A stretch of 64,000 nucleotides of DNA from Nocardia bovistercoris (GCF_015674855.1 NZ_JADMLG010000023.1:41642-105641); one strand, 5' to 3'; positions 40,514-49,729 are shown, counted from the stretch's first letter. The notes: a model not told the origin generated them from the letters alone. Made by a program: numbers and translations.

Positions 40514-41821
40514 ATGGCACAAGGTTCGGTCTATCGGCGGTGCGGGTGCACGACCGTGGACGACAACGGCAAGCGCGTCCAGCTCGGCCCCAAATGCCCC
40601 AAGTTGAAACGTCCGAATGGGACGTGGGCCGATCACGGCACGTGGGGCTTCACGATCGGCGTCGTCGGCATGGGCGGTGCGCGGAGTCAGGTCCGCCGTG
40701 CCGGGTTCGCCACCAAGAACGATGCCGTGTCCGCGATGGACGACGTGAAGGCCCGTGCGTCGAAAGGTGTTGTGGTCAATGAAAAAATGACTGTTGGCCA
40801 GTACCTCAACGAATGGATCGACGGCAAGGACGACATCAAGGCCAACACCCATGCGAACTATTCGCGGTACATCGAGAAGGTGTTCGTTCCCCACCTCGGC
40901 CACGTCCGGTTGCGTGATCTCCGGTCGGCGCACATCAAGGCCATGTTCGATGACCACACCCACCTCGCCCCATCGTCGGCACAACGGATGCGGGCGGTGT
41001 TGCGTTCGGCGCTCTCCGACGCGCTCAGGGCCGGTCTCGTGACGGTCAACGCGGCGGCATTGGTGAAAATGGCCGGTGGTCGATCACCCCGCGCGTTGGT
41101 GTGGACCAAAGCCCGTGAGTCGTCGTGGCGGTGGGACGTGGCCGCGTTGGTGGAGGACGGTAAGACCGTGGCCGCCGCACGCCGGTCCGCGCCCCGTCCG
41201 TCGTCATCGATGGTGTGGACCCCCGCGCACCTGGGCGCGTTTCTCGATGCGATGGCCGACCACCCGCTGTACGCGTTGTTCTGGATCGCGTCGCACTGCG
41301 GCCTCCGTCGCGGGGAGGTGTGCGGGTTGAAATGGTCGGACCTCGATGATGGCGTGATCACCGTGGAACGCCAGCTGGTGTGCACGCCGGACGGGATCAT
41401 CGAGGACACCCCGAAATCAGATGCGTCCGGCCGGTCCGTGTCGGTGGGCACGGCGGGTGTGAAGTTGCTCACCGCGCACCGGTCGGACCAACGCGCCGAA
41501 CTGTTGTCGTGGGGTGTGGGCAAGGGGTCGGGCTACATGTTCACCACACCCACCGGGGAAACGCTCGATCCGCACTGGGTGTCCAAGGAATTCAAGCGAC
41601 AGGTGACCGCCGCCGATCTCCCGCCGATCCGGTTCCACGATCTCCGGCACACCGCCGCGTCGCTCATGCTCGCGTCTGGGTCGGACATGAAAACGGTGTC
41701 GGAAATCCTCGGACATTCGGACCTCACGATCACGGGCAATATCTACGCCAGCGTGTACGAGGATGCGAAGGACGCAGCGGTGGAGGCGGTGTCGGTGTTG
41801 GTCCCCCGCAAGGCTGTGTGA
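40514..41821 (+). CDS. int: Tyrosine recombinase integrase of the element
   Basis: 435 aa. N-terminal Arg/Gly-rich arm-binding domain with a C-x-C...C cluster (RRCGCTT, GPKCPK); core-binding SAM-like domain VGQYLNEWIDGKDDIKANTH; catalytic domain with Arg in SHCGLRRGEVCGLKW, HxxR in RFHDLRHTAASLML, LGHSD and Tyr in ITGNIYASVY. The tetrad is complete, so it should be active. AAGGA precedes ATG 40514. A terminator and attR follow directly. It should recombine the 46-bp tRNA-Thr core. Confidence 0.95.
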   Translation: MAQGSVYRRCGCTTVDDNGKRVQLGPKCPKLKRPNGTWADHGTWGFTIGVVGMGGARSQVRRAGFATKNDAVSAMDDVKARASKGVVVNEKMTVGQYLNEWIDGKDDIKANTHANYSRYIEKVFVPHLGHVRLRDLRSAHIKAMFDDHTHLAPSSAQRMRAVLRSALSDALRAGLVTVNAAALVKMAGGRSPRALVWTKARESSWRWDVAALVEDGKTVAAARRSAPRPSSSMVWTPAHLGAFLDAMADHPLYALFWIASHCGLRRGEVCGLKWSDLDDGVITVERQLVCTPDGIIEDTPKSDASGRSVSVGTAGVKLLTAHRSDQRAELLSWGVGKGSGYMFTTPTGETLDPHWVSKEFKRQVTAADLPPIRFHDLRHTAASLMLASGSDMKTVSEILGHSDLTITGNIYASVYEDAKDAAVEAVSVLVPRKAV

Positions 41822-41870
41822 CACATCTGACCACAATGTGACCACACCGAACGCATGAGCGATTCCAACC

Positions 41871-41911
41871 AAAAGGCCCCCGGCGTGAATTACCACGTCA
41901 GGGGCCTTTTT
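41871..41911 (+). terminator. Integrase terminator
   Basis: AAAAGGCCCC (41871-41880) pairs with GGGGCCTTTT (41901-41910), followed by T residues, two bases before attR. Confidence 0.8.
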
Positions 41912-41912
41912 C

Positions 41913-41958
41913 ATGGAGCCGCCTGGGGGAATCGAACCCCCGACCTTTTCATTACGAG
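41913..41958. other. attR: 46-bp core inside tRNA-Thr
   Basis: Identical to attL at 28,953-28,998. The element supplies the tRNA's 3' half, restoring a complete gene whose 5' half is host DNA to the right. Confidence 0.93.
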
Positions 41959-41989
41959 TGAAGCGCTCTACCGACTGAGCTAAGGCGGC
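41914..41989 (-). tRNA. tRNA-Thr (anticodon CGU)
   Basis: 76 nt with encoded CCA. Reading the minus strand: acceptor GCCGCCT pairs with AGGCGGC, D arm GCTC/GAGC, anticodon stem CTTCA/TGAAA (one wobble-type mismatch) with loop CTCGTAA, T arm GGGGG/CCCCC with TTCGATT. Anticodon CGU reads ACG codons. Its 3' half is the integration site of the element. Confidence 0.95.
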
Positions 41990-42046
41990 GTGCCTTTCGG
42001 CCACGCGAGTCTATCGCTTGGAGGGGGTTAACGCGAAAACGGGTGG

Positions 42047-43252
42047 TCAGGTGGATCGGGCGGCTATGAGGGTGGCGACCATGGCGGCGAGGGCGAAGCG
42101 GGGTTTCACGTTGAGGTCGAGGGCTTCGCGGCAGGCCAGGACGGCGTCCACCGAGCGGAGTAGGCCTTCGGGGCTTACGCGGTCGGCCAGGTCGTGGATC
42201 TGGTCGGAGAGGTCGGGGTGGGTGAGGGGGACGCCGGAACCGTTGCGGGCGGCGCCGAAGCGGATGGCGATGGCGTCGCGGTAGACGCCCGCCACGTCGA
42301 TGAGGGCTAGGTCGAGGGCGTCGCGGCCGGTGCGGGTGGCGCGGGATTTCTGTCTGCGTTCGAGGTCTTTGAGTGCGCCCGCCGAGCCGCGGGTGGCGCT
42401 CGCTGTGCCTTTTCCGGTGCCGCCCGCGCCGAGTGCGGTGGCGAGTTCCTCGCGTTCGCGTTCGTCGCGGGCCGCGCTGAGCTGTTTGGCTTCGTCGTCG
42501 GCTGATTTCACCAGGTCGTCGGCGGCGGCGTAGACGGCGCCCGGTTTGCCGACCGCGCCGACGAGGGCGAGTGCGCGTTGGCGGCGCATCCGGGCTTCCT
42601 CGTCGGTGGCGAGGCGGCGCGCGCGGCCGACGTGGCCGCCGCTGATGGAGGCGGCCCATTGCGCGGTGCGCTCGTCGAGATCGTCGCTCTCGCGCAGGAC
42701 ACGGGCGATGGCGGCGACCGACGGCGTGACGAGATGGACGTGCCTGCATCGGGAACGCAGGGTGATCGAGATGTCCTCGGGATCCACCGACGGCGCGCAC
42801 AGCAGGAATACGGTGCGGTCCGGCGGCTCCTCGACCACCTTCAGCAGCACATTGCCCGCGGCCTCCGTCAACCTGTCGGCATCCTCGATGACCACGACCT
42901 GCCAGCGGCCTGTGCTCGGGCGCCTTGCCGCGATCTGCACGATCTCGCGCATCTCCTTGGTGCTGATGCTCAGCCCCTCGGGGATCACACGCCGGACATC
43001 ACCGTGCGTGCCTGCCATGACGGTGGTGCACGCGTGACACTTGCCGCAACCGGGCGCGCCGGGATCGGTGCATTGCAATGCGGCGGCGAAACATACGGCC
43101 GCGACTGAACGTCCCGAACCCGGGGGCCCGGTGAACAGCCACGAATGCGTCATCGCCCCGTCGGTGACACCGCCGCGCGCCGCGACGGCGGCAGCCGTGA
43201 GCTCGGACTCGACCGCCTCCTGGCCGACCAACCGATCGAAGACACCCGCCAC
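42047..43252 (-). CDS. holB: DNA polymerase III subunit delta'
   Basis: 401 aa clamp-loader subunit. Starts MAGVFDRLVGQEAVESELTA; Walker-A-like GPPGSGRSVAA (about residue 42) has Arg in place of the catalytic Lys, as expected for delta', which does not hydrolyse ATP. A four-Cys zinc module is in CTDPGAPGCGKCHAC. EDADRLTEAAGNVLLKVVEE and SRCRHVHL (SRC motif) follow. GTG 43252 is chosen: TAGGGT lies 7 nt upstream, fitting a leaderless start, and the protein then aligns with mycobacterial HolB. Host gene, right next to the tRNA. Confidence 0.93.
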   Translation of the reverse strand: MAGVFDRLVGQEAVESELTAAAVAARGGVTDGAMTHSWLFTGPPGSGRSVAAVCFAAALQCTDPGAPGCGKCHACTTVMAGTHGDVRRVIPEGLSISTKEMREIVQIAARRPSTGRWQVVVIEDADRLTEAAGNVLLKVVEEPPDRTVFLLCAPSVDPEDISITLRSRCRHVHLVTPSVAAIARVLRESDDLDERTAQWAASISGGHVGRARRLATDEEARMRRQRALALVGAVGKPGAVYAAADDLVKSADDEAKQLSAARDEREREELATALGAGGTGKGTASATRGSAGALKDLERRQKSRATRTGRDALDLALIDVAGVYRDAIAIRFGAARNGSGVPLTHPDLSDQIHDLADRVSPEGLLRSVDAVLACREALDLNVKPRFALAAMVATLIAARST

Positions 43253-43306
43253 GCGATACACCCTAACGGCAGCCACCGACAGGTTCGCCCCCGCACCGGG
43301 GCACGG

Positions 43307-46204
43307 TCAGGACTTCTTCGCGGCCGTCTTCTTGGCCGGTGTCTTCTTCGCGACAGCTGTCTTACTCGCGACAGCCTTCTTGGCGACCGTCTTCTTCGCG
43401 GCGGCCTTCTTGGCGGGAGTCTTCTTCGCCGCGGCCTTCTTGGCGGTCTTCTTCACCGTGCCGCGCGCCCGCCGCGTGGCCAGCAGTTCCGACGCCCGCT
43501 CATCGGTGACCGTGGCGACATCCTCGTTCTTGGCGAGGCTGGCGTTGGTCTCACCGTCGGTGACGTACGGCCCGTAGCGGCCGTCCTTGATCACCATCGG
43601 CTTCCCGCTGGCCGAATCGTTCCCGAGTTCCCGCAGGGGTGCGGTGGAAGCGGCCTGCCTGCCACGGCGTTTGGGTTCGGCATACAACTTCAGCGCCTCG
43701 TCCAGCGACACCGTGAAGATGTGATTCTCATCGGCCAGCGACCTGGAGTCGGTCCCCTTCTTCAGATACGCGCCGTAGCGGCCGTTCTGCGCCGTGATCT
43801 CCTCACCGGAGGTGGGATCGTTGCCGACCACACGTGGTAGGGACAGCAGTTTCAGCGCGTCCTCGAGGGTGACCGTCTCCAGATCCATCGTCTTGAACAA
43901 CGACCCGGTGCGCGGTTTCGGCGCGGCGGCCTTCTTCGCGGTCTTCTTCGCCTGCGCGGGTTCCTCGGCGGCGGGCTTGGGCAGGATTTCCGTCACGTAC
44001 GGGCCGTAACGTCCCGACTTCGCGACGATCTCGTGCCCGGTCGCCGGATCGACACCGAGACTGCGGCCCTCCAGCGGGGTCGCGAACAACTCCTCGGCGA
44101 CCTCGGCCGTCAACTCGTCGGGCGGCAGGTCGTCGGGCAGATTCGCGCGCTGGGAGATCGAATCGCCATCGGGATCATCGGGATTGACGATCATCCGCTC
44201 CAGGTACGGGCCGTAGCGGCCGACCCGGACCACGACATCGCGATCCTGCGCGTCACTGAACAGCTTGATCGAGTTGATCTCGCGGGCATCGATATCGTCG
44301 AGCTGGCCGCCGACCATCTTCTTCAGCCCGCCCGACCGCGCGATCGAACCCTCGACGCCGTGGTCGCCGCCGAAATAGAAGCTGGACAGCCAATTGCCGC
44401 GCTGCTCGCGACCACCGGCGATGGCGTCGAGATCGTCCTCCATCGCGGCGGTGAAGTCGAAGTCGACCAACCTGCCGAAATACGCTTCCAACAGGCCGAC
44501 CACGGCGAAGGCGACCCACGACGGCACCAGCGCGCTGCCGCGTTTGTAGACGTATCCGCGATCCAGAATCGTCTTGATGATCGAGGAATACGTCGAAGGC
44601 CGCCCGATGCCGAGTTCTTCCAGCGTCTTGATCAGCGACGCCTCGGTGTAGCGCGCGGGCGGATTCGTACTGTGCCCGTCGGGATTCAACTCGACCGCAG
44701 TGACGCCCTGGCCCTCTTCCAAGGCGGGCAGGCGGGATTCGGCGTCGTCGGACTGGCCGCCCGCCTCCTCGTCCACACTCTCCACGTACGCCTTGAGGAA
44801 GCCGGGGAAGGTGATCGTGCGACCGGACGCGGAGAACACGCACTCCTCGCCGGTACCCGCGATACCGGTGATGCGCAAGGTCAGCGTGGTGCCGCGCGCG
44901 TCGGCCATCTGCGAGGCGACGGTGCGCTGCCAGATCAGCTCGTAGAGCCGGAATTCGTCGTTGTCCAGGCGCGAATGCAGCTGCCCCGGCGTCTGGAAGG
45001 TGTCGCCGGAGGGGCGGATCGCCTCGTGCGCCTCCTGCGCGTTCTTGACCTTGCGGGTGTACTGACGCGGCGACGGCGAGACATACTCCGCGCCGTAGAG
45101 CTGGGTGGCCTGCGACCTGGCCGCGGCGATGGCCGACTCCGACAGCGTGGTCGAGTCGGTACGCATATAGGTGATATAGCCGTTCTCGTACAGCCGCTGC
45201 GCCACCCGCATGGTGCGCTCGGAGGTGAAACGCAGTTTGCGGCCCGCCTCCTGCTGCAACGTCGAGGTCATGAACGGCGCGTACGGCTTGCGGCTGTACG
45301 GCTTCGCCTCGGCGGAGGAAACCACCAGGTCCGCGCCGTCGAGCGCCTCGGCGAGTCGGCGGGCGTGCGCCTCGTCGAGGACGACGACGCCCGCGTCGGA
45401 TTTGAGTCGACCGTCGGCGCCGAAATCACGGCCCGAGGCGACACGGGCGCCGTCCACGTTCACCAGACGCGCGCCGAAGGTCCGCGGATTGGTGGAATCG
45501 GACTTCTCGTCGATACCCGCGTCGAGTTTGGCGGCGATATCCCAGTACTCGGCCGAACGGAACGCCATGCGCTCGCGCTCGCGCTGCACGATCACCCGCG
45601 TCGCGACCGACTGCACGCGCCCCGCCGACAGGCCGGGCATGACCTTCTTCCACAGCACGGGACTGACCTCGTAGCCGTAGAGGCGGTCGAGGATGCGGCG
45701 GGTCTCCTGCGCGTCGACCAGATCGGAATCGAGTTCGCGCGTGTCGGCGGCGGCGGCCTGGATCGCGGGCTCGGTGATCTCGTGGAACACCATCCGGCGA
45801 ACCGGCACCTTTGGCTTGAGAGTTTCCAACAGATGCCAGGCGATGGCCTCGCCCTCACGGTCGGGGTCGGTGGCGAGATAGAGCTCGTCGGCATCTTTCA
45901 GCAGACTCTTGAGCTCGGTGACCTTGGCCTTCTTGTCGGGGCTCACCACATAGATGGCCTCGAAGTCGTTGTCCACATCGACACCGAGCCGCGCCCACGA
46001 CTGGCCTTTGTACTTGGCGGGCACATCCGCCGCGCCGCGCGGGAGGTCGCGGATATGACCGACCGAAGCTTCGACCGTGTAGTTGCGGCCCAGGTAGGGC
46101 GCGATCTTGCGAGCCTTGGTAGGGGACTCGACGATCACGAGACGACGCAGGGGACGGCCCTGGTCGGCTGCACCGCGGTCTCGTGTTGCCACCGGCGAAT
46201 ACAC
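43307..46204 (-). CDS. topA: DNA topoisomerase I
   Basis: 965-aa type IA topoisomerase that relaxes negative supercoils. TOPRIM: LVIVESPTKARKIAPYLG at the N-terminus and YLATDPDREGEAIAWHL. The catalytic Tyr is in GYITYMRTDSTTLSESA. Several C-terminal repeats (each with NGRYGxYL or SGRYGPYV) replace zinc fingers, as in mycobacteria. The last about 40 residues are Lys/Ala repeats (AAKKTPAKKAAAKKT), a DNA-binding tail. GTG 46204 has AAGGA upstream; GTG 46192 is an alternative. Ends 54 bp before the holB start. Confidence 0.97.
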   Translation of the reverse strand: MYSPVATRDRGAADQGRPLRRLVIVESPTKARKIAPYLGRNYTVEASVGHIRDLPRGAADVPAKYKGQSWARLGVDVDNDFEAIYVVSPDKKAKVTELKSLLKDADELYLATDPDREGEAIAWHLLETLKPKVPVRRMVFHEITEPAIQAAAADTRELDSDLVDAQETRRILDRLYGYEVSPVLWKKVMPGLSAGRVQSVATRVIVQRERERMAFRSAEYWDIAAKLDAGIDEKSDSTNPRTFGARLVNVDGARVASGRDFGADGRLKSDAGVVVLDEAHARRLAEALDGADLVVSSAEAKPYSRKPYAPFMTSTLQQEAGRKLRFTSERTMRVAQRLYENGYITYMRTDSTTLSESAIAAARSQATQLYGAEYVSPSPRQYTRKVKNAQEAHEAIRPSGDTFQTPGQLHSRLDNDEFRLYELIWQRTVASQMADARGTTLTLRITGIAGTGEECVFSASGRTITFPGFLKAYVESVDEEAGGQSDDAESRLPALEEGQGVTAVELNPDGHSTNPPARYTEASLIKTLEELGIGRPSTYSSIIKTILDRGYVYKRGSALVPSWVAFAVVGLLEAYFGRLVDFDFTAAMEDDLDAIAGGREQRGNWLSSFYFGGDHGVEGSIARSGGLKKMVGGQLDDIDAREINSIKLFSDAQDRDVVVRVGRYGPYLERMIVNPDDPDGDSISQRANLPDDLPPDELTAEVAEELFATPLEGRSLGVDPATGHEIVAKSGRYGPYVTEILPKPAAEEPAQAKKTAKKAAAPKPRTGSLFKTMDLETVTLEDALKLLSLPRVVGNDPTSGEEITAQNGRYGAYLKKGTDSRSLADENHIFTVSLDEALKLYAEPKRRGRQAASTAPLRELGNDSASGKPMVIKDGRYGPYVTDGETNASLAKNEDVATVTDERASELLATRRARGTVKKTAKKAAAKKTPAKKAAAKKTVAKKAVASKTAVAKKTPAKKTAAKKS

Positions 46205-46673
46205 CTTTCCTTCTCGACCCGCGCGACGCGTCAGCGCCGCTCGCGCGGCTGGGGTAAGCAGCGATGATTGTTATCCCGCCACCAGACACGTTTATACCTT
46301 GACGCCGACGGCGGTCGAGTTCTTACGACTCGAACCACTGAGCGTACGTGTTCACCGTCGTTCAGTATGCAGTGTCCCCGGCCGCGAGCGGCCCCGGTGT
46401 CCCCGCCGCGTGCGGCATGAGCGTTCCCGCCGCGAACGGCATCAGCGTTCCCGCCGCGAACGGCAAGAGCGTCCTCGGCCGTATGGCGGCGTGAGCGTCC
46501 CCGATATCCCGGGCCGAGTGCGGCGTGGGTATCTCCGCCGCGTGCGGCGTGAGTGTTCCCGCCGCGTGCGGCGTGAGTGTTCCGGCGAACGCCGGTCGTG
46601 CCTACCCCGGATATAGCTCGTCCCTCACCTCCGGTCTTCCGGTGGTGAGGGACGAGCTGGATCGTTGCGCCAC
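46205..46673. other. 469-bp intergenic region with 24-bp tandem repeats
   Basis: Between topA and the 3' end of cspA. Two blocks (about 46,390-46,480 and 46,525-46,590) contain a 24-bp unit around CCCGCCGCGTGCGGCATGAG with small variations, each unit itself GC-palindromic. No convincing gene; the frames through it give only Arg/Glu or Val/Pro repeats. May be topA leader DNA or a structural repeat. Confidence 0.6.
46615..46658. terminator. cspA terminator
   Basis: A perfect 15-bp stem AGCTCGTCCCTCACC/GGTGAGGGACGAGCT (46615-46629, 46644-46658), 16 bp after the cspA stop. Confidence 0.85.
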
Positions 46674-46880
46674 TCAGGAGAGTGCGCGAACTCCGGTGGC
46701 CTGGGGGCCCTTGGTGCCCTGGCCGACCTCGAACTCGACCTTCTGGTTTTCCTCGAGGGTGCGGAATCCCGAACCCTGGATCTCGGAGTAGTGGACGAAG
46801 ACGTCAGCGGACCCGTCCTCGGGCGCGATGAAGCCGAACCCCTTCTCCGCGTTGAACCACTTCACAGTTCCCTGTGCCAT
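46674..46880 (-). CDS. cspA: Cold shock protein
   Basis: 68-aa OB-fold RNA chaperone. MAQGTVKWFNAEKGFGFIAP contains RNP1 (KGFGFI) and VFVHYS contains RNP2. AGAAGGAAC precedes the ATG. It matches mycobacterial CspA (Rv3648c position) in context between topA and the DUF1998 helicase. The long 437-bp upstream region fits the long leader typical of csp mRNAs. Confidence 0.96.
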   Translation of the reverse strand: MAQGTVKWFNAEKGFGFIAPEDGSADVFVHYSEIQGSGFRTLEENQKVEFEVGQGTKGPQATGVRALS

Positions 46881-47317
46881 TCTGTTCCTTCTCTTTTCTT
46901 ACCGGAACGGCGGACAACTGGGTTCGTCCACCGGGTCCGTTCCGACCGCTGTACTCTTGGTTCCCCCTGCAAGGAAAGCACCAAGCACACCGTTCGCAAC
47001 ATCGATCCTGCTGACGGTTTGGACTTTGGATCCGTCCCTCGAACACAGAAGCTTGCGACCAGGAACCAGTGAACCATGTCTTCGAGCAATTCAACAGTCG
47101 AGTTACCGACAATTTGCAAAAAACTTGATCTTGCGAATGCGCAGGTAAGGGAGACAATGCTCGAATCCAGACTTCGGGTACGTTTGCCGCTCGATAACCG
47201 AGTGCACGTTCAGCAATCAGGCTGTGACCCAGGTCGCTATTTGGTATCGAAAAGTCGGGTCGCGCGTCCCAACCGCACACGTTTCACACTTTCCGAGCGT
47301 AACGAGGGCCGCGCCTC
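46881..47317. other. 437-bp divergent region between cspA and the helicase
   Basis: AT-richer than the surroundings, with no convincing gene. Likely holds the cspA promoter and long 5' untranslated leader and the helicase promoter. A TTTTTTGCAA tract near 47,112-47,125 is the most AT-rich spot. Confidence 0.5.
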
Positions 47318-49729
47318 GTGATTCCGGCCGATCGAAGCGCTCCCGCGACCACCGGCAACTCCGCAGGATACGGGCGATCGTTGCTGAATCGTGTCCTTTC
47401 GGGGCGATCGGAATCGACATCGGGACTCACCCACGTCGTGGAGCTCCCTGCACACCCCGCGGTGACCACCACCTGGCCCGATTGGGTCGCTCCCGGGGTG
47501 ATCGACGCGCTGCGCGAGCAGGGCGTGCACGCCCCTTGGGCGCACCAGACCCGGACCGCCGACCTCGCGGCGTCCGGCCGCCACGTCGTCGTCAGCACCG
47601 GGACAGCATCCGGCAAGTCACTTGGCTACCAACTTCCGGTGCTGACCGCACTACTCGAAGATCCCAAGGCCACCGCCCTGTATCTGGCGCCGACAAAAGC
47701 ATTGGGAGCCGATCAGTTGCGGGCCACCGGCGCGTTGACCCACGATGGCCCGCTTCGCGATATCCATCCGGCGACCTACGACGGCGACACACCAGCCGAG
47801 ATACGGCAATGGGTGCGCGCCAACGCGCGGTGGATCTTCACCAATCCCGACATGCTGCACCTGGGCATCCTGCGTTCGCACCAGCGCTGGGCCCGAGTAC
47901 TGCGCAGGCTCCGCTACGTCGTGATCGACGAATGCCACGCCTACCGGGGCGTCTTCGGCTCGCACGTGGCGCTGGTACTGCGCAGGCTGCGGCGTGTCGC
48001 GGCGCACTACGGCGCCGACCCGACCTTCGTCCTCTGCTCGGCGACCGGCGCGGAACCCGCCGCCGCGGCCGCCCGACTGATCGGGGCGCCGTGCGCGGCG
48101 GTCACCGAGGACGGCTCACCGCGCGGCGCGCGGACCGTCGCCCTGTGGGAACCTCCGCTGGTCACGGCGCTGACCGGGGAAAACGGCGCACCGGTACGCC
48201 GTTCGGCGATCTCGGAATCGGCCAGGATCATGGCCGATCTCGTCGTCGAAGGCGCGCGGACGCTGACCTTCGTGCGGTCCCGGCGCGCCGCCGAGCTGAC
48301 CGCGATCGAAGCCCGCCGACTGCTCGCCGACACAGATCCGCAGCTCGCTGCGCGTGTCGCGGCCTACAGAGCCGGATACCTGGCCGAAGACCGCAGGGAA
48401 CTCGAGGCGGCGCTGTCCGACGGCAGCCTGCTCGGCGCGGCCACCACGAACGCGCTGGAACTCGGCGTCGACATCGCGGGACTCGACGCCGTGGTCATCT
48501 CCGGCTTTCCCGGCACCGTCGCCTCCTTCTGGCAGCAGGCAGGGCGGGCAGGACGCCGTTCCCAGGGCTCGCTGATCCTGCTCGTGGCCAGGGACGATCC
48601 GCTGGACACCTACCTCGTGCACCATCCGGAAGCGCTGCTGGACAAGCCCGTCGAGGCCGCGATCACCGACCCGCAAAACCCGTATGTACTCGGCCCGCAA
48701 CTGCTGTGCGCGGCCATGGAGCATCCGCTCACCGATGCCGAGGTCGACACCTTCGGAGCCCGCGAACTACTCGAAGAACTTGCAGCTCAGGGCATGATTC
48801 GGCGGCGTACGGGCGGGCGTGACGGCACGGCGCGCTGGCATGTGACCGCCGACGCCCAACCCCACGACGCGGTCGACGTCAGGGGCGGGATCGGCACGCC
48901 CGTGGCGATCGTCGATGCCGAAACGGGCAGGCTGCTCGGCACCGCCGACGCCGGTCGGGCGCAAGCCACCCTGCACGAGGGGGCCGTGCACCTGCACCAG
49001 GGCGAGACCTACCTGGTCGACGAACTCGACCTCGACGGCGGGATCGCCTTCGTGCACGCCGAAGATCCCGGCTGGACCACCAGCGCGCGTCAACTCACCT
49101 CCATCACCGTCGACACGATCACCGAACAACACCGACACGGCGCGGTTACCCACGCGTTCGCGCAGGTCAGGGTGACCAGCCAGGTCGTCGGCTACCTGCG
49201 GACCCTGGTGACCGGCGAAGTGCTCGACATGGTCGAACTCGATATGCCCGAACGCGTGCTGCCGACCAGGGCGGTGTTCTACACGGTCACGCCGGAACTG
49301 CTGGCCTGCGCAGGCATCACCCCGCAGCGCGCGCCGGGAGCGCTGCACGCCGCCGAACACGCCGCGATCGGCCTGTTACCGCTGGTCGCTACCTGCGACC
49401 GCTGGGATATCGGCGGCGTCTCCACCGCCGAACACCCCGATACCGGCCTGCCGACGGTCTTCGTCTACGACGGGCAACCCGGTGGCGCGGGCTTCGCCGA
49501 GCGCGGATTCGGCCAGCTGCGGCGCTGGTTGGCCGCCACGCTGTCGGCCGTGGAGGCCTGCGGCTGCGCGAGCGGTTGCCCGTCCTGCGTCCAGTCCCCC
49601 AAATGCGGTAACGGCAACAACCCGCTGGACAAGGCGGGGGCCGTACTGCTGCTGACCGCCGTGCTCGCCGAACTCGGCGCGGATCGCGGCGGAATTCCGC
49701 CAGGTCAAGGCCGGGTTCTCGAACTGTGA
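47318..49729 (+). CDS. DEAD/DEAH-box helicase with DUF1998 (MrfA/YprA-like)
   Basis: 803 aa superfamily 2 helicase. Walker A VVSTGTASGKSLGYQ (about residue 90), motif II VVIDECHAYRG (DECH), motif III CSATG, motif VI QQAGRAGRRSQGS (about 408). The C-terminal DUF1998 region ends in a four-Cys metal site: CGCASGCPSCVQSPKCGNGN (about 748-767). Homologues (MrfA) repair interstrand cross-links and mitomycin damage in Bacillus; Rv3649 occupies this position in M. tuberculosis. GTG 47318 is the first start in frame. Convergent with the Tad cluster. Confidence 0.93.
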   Translation: MIPADRSAPATTGNSAGYGRSLLNRVLSGRSESTSGLTHVVELPAHPAVTTTWPDWVAPGVIDALREQGVHAPWAHQTRTADLAASGRHVVVSTGTASGKSLGYQLPVLTALLEDPKATALYLAPTKALGADQLRATGALTHDGPLRDIHPATYDGDTPAEIRQWVRANARWIFTNPDMLHLGILRSHQRWARVLRRLRYVVIDECHAYRGVFGSHVALVLRRLRRVAAHYGADPTFVLCSATGAEPAAAAARLIGAPCAAVTEDGSPRGARTVALWEPPLVTALTGENGAPVRRSAISESARIMADLVVEGARTLTFVRSRRAAELTAIEARRLLADTDPQLAARVAAYRAGYLAEDRRELEAALSDGSLLGAATTNALELGVDIAGLDAVVISGFPGTVASFWQQAGRAGRRSQGSLILLVARDDPLDTYLVHHPEALLDKPVEAAITDPQNPYVLGPQLLCAAMEHPLTDAEVDTFGARELLEELAAQGMIRRRTGGRDGTARWHVTADAQPHDAVDVRGGIGTPVAIVDAETGRLLGTADAGRAQATLHEGAVHLHQGETYLVDELDLDGGIAFVHAEDPGWTTSARQLTSITVDTITEQHRHGAVTHAFAQVRVTSQVVGYLRTLVTGEVLDMVELDMPERVLPTRAVFYTVTPELLACAGITPQRAPGALHAAEHAAIGLLPLVATCDRWDIGGVSTAEHPDTGLPTVFVYDGQPGGAGFAERGFGQLRRWLAATLSAVEACGCASGCPSCVQSPKCGNGNNPLDKAGAVLLLTAVLAELGADRGGIPPGQGRVLEL

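Larger units (their letters stand above)
28953..41958. mobile_element. 13-kb integrative element in tRNA-Thr(CGU), phage-satellite-like (PICI-like) or transfer-deficient AICE
   Basis: Flanked by 46-bp identical direct repeats in a tRNA gene, with a tyrosine integrase adjacent to attR. Order leftward from attR: int, XRE repressor (both +), then divergent xis-like, Zn-finger, prim-pol/helicase, iteron cluster, five small overlapping genes (all -), then accessory genes to attL. I found no FtsK/TraB-like translocase, relaxase, capsid, portal, tail or large terminase. The order is that of phage-inducible chromosomal islands; AICEs with prim-pol replicases are the alternative. Base composition is visibly lower in GC than the host flanks, and small genes predominate. 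Confidence 0.85.

Noticed and set aside
28953..41958. Complete prophage
   Set aside because: No portal, capsid, tail, large terminase or lysis genes were recognised and 13 kb is too short for a standard siphophage.
43307..43440. Low-complexity Lys/Ala region as a separate repeat feature
   Set aside because: It is the expected basic C-terminal tail of actinobacterial topoisomerase I.
46390..46590. Possible CRISPR array
   Set aside because: Units are contiguous 24-bp tandem copies with no unique spacers, and no cas genes are near.
46107..46616. Plus-strand frame with repeated RRVRRECS
   Set aside because: Translation of GC-palindromic tandem repeats; no ribosome binding site and overlaps topA start.
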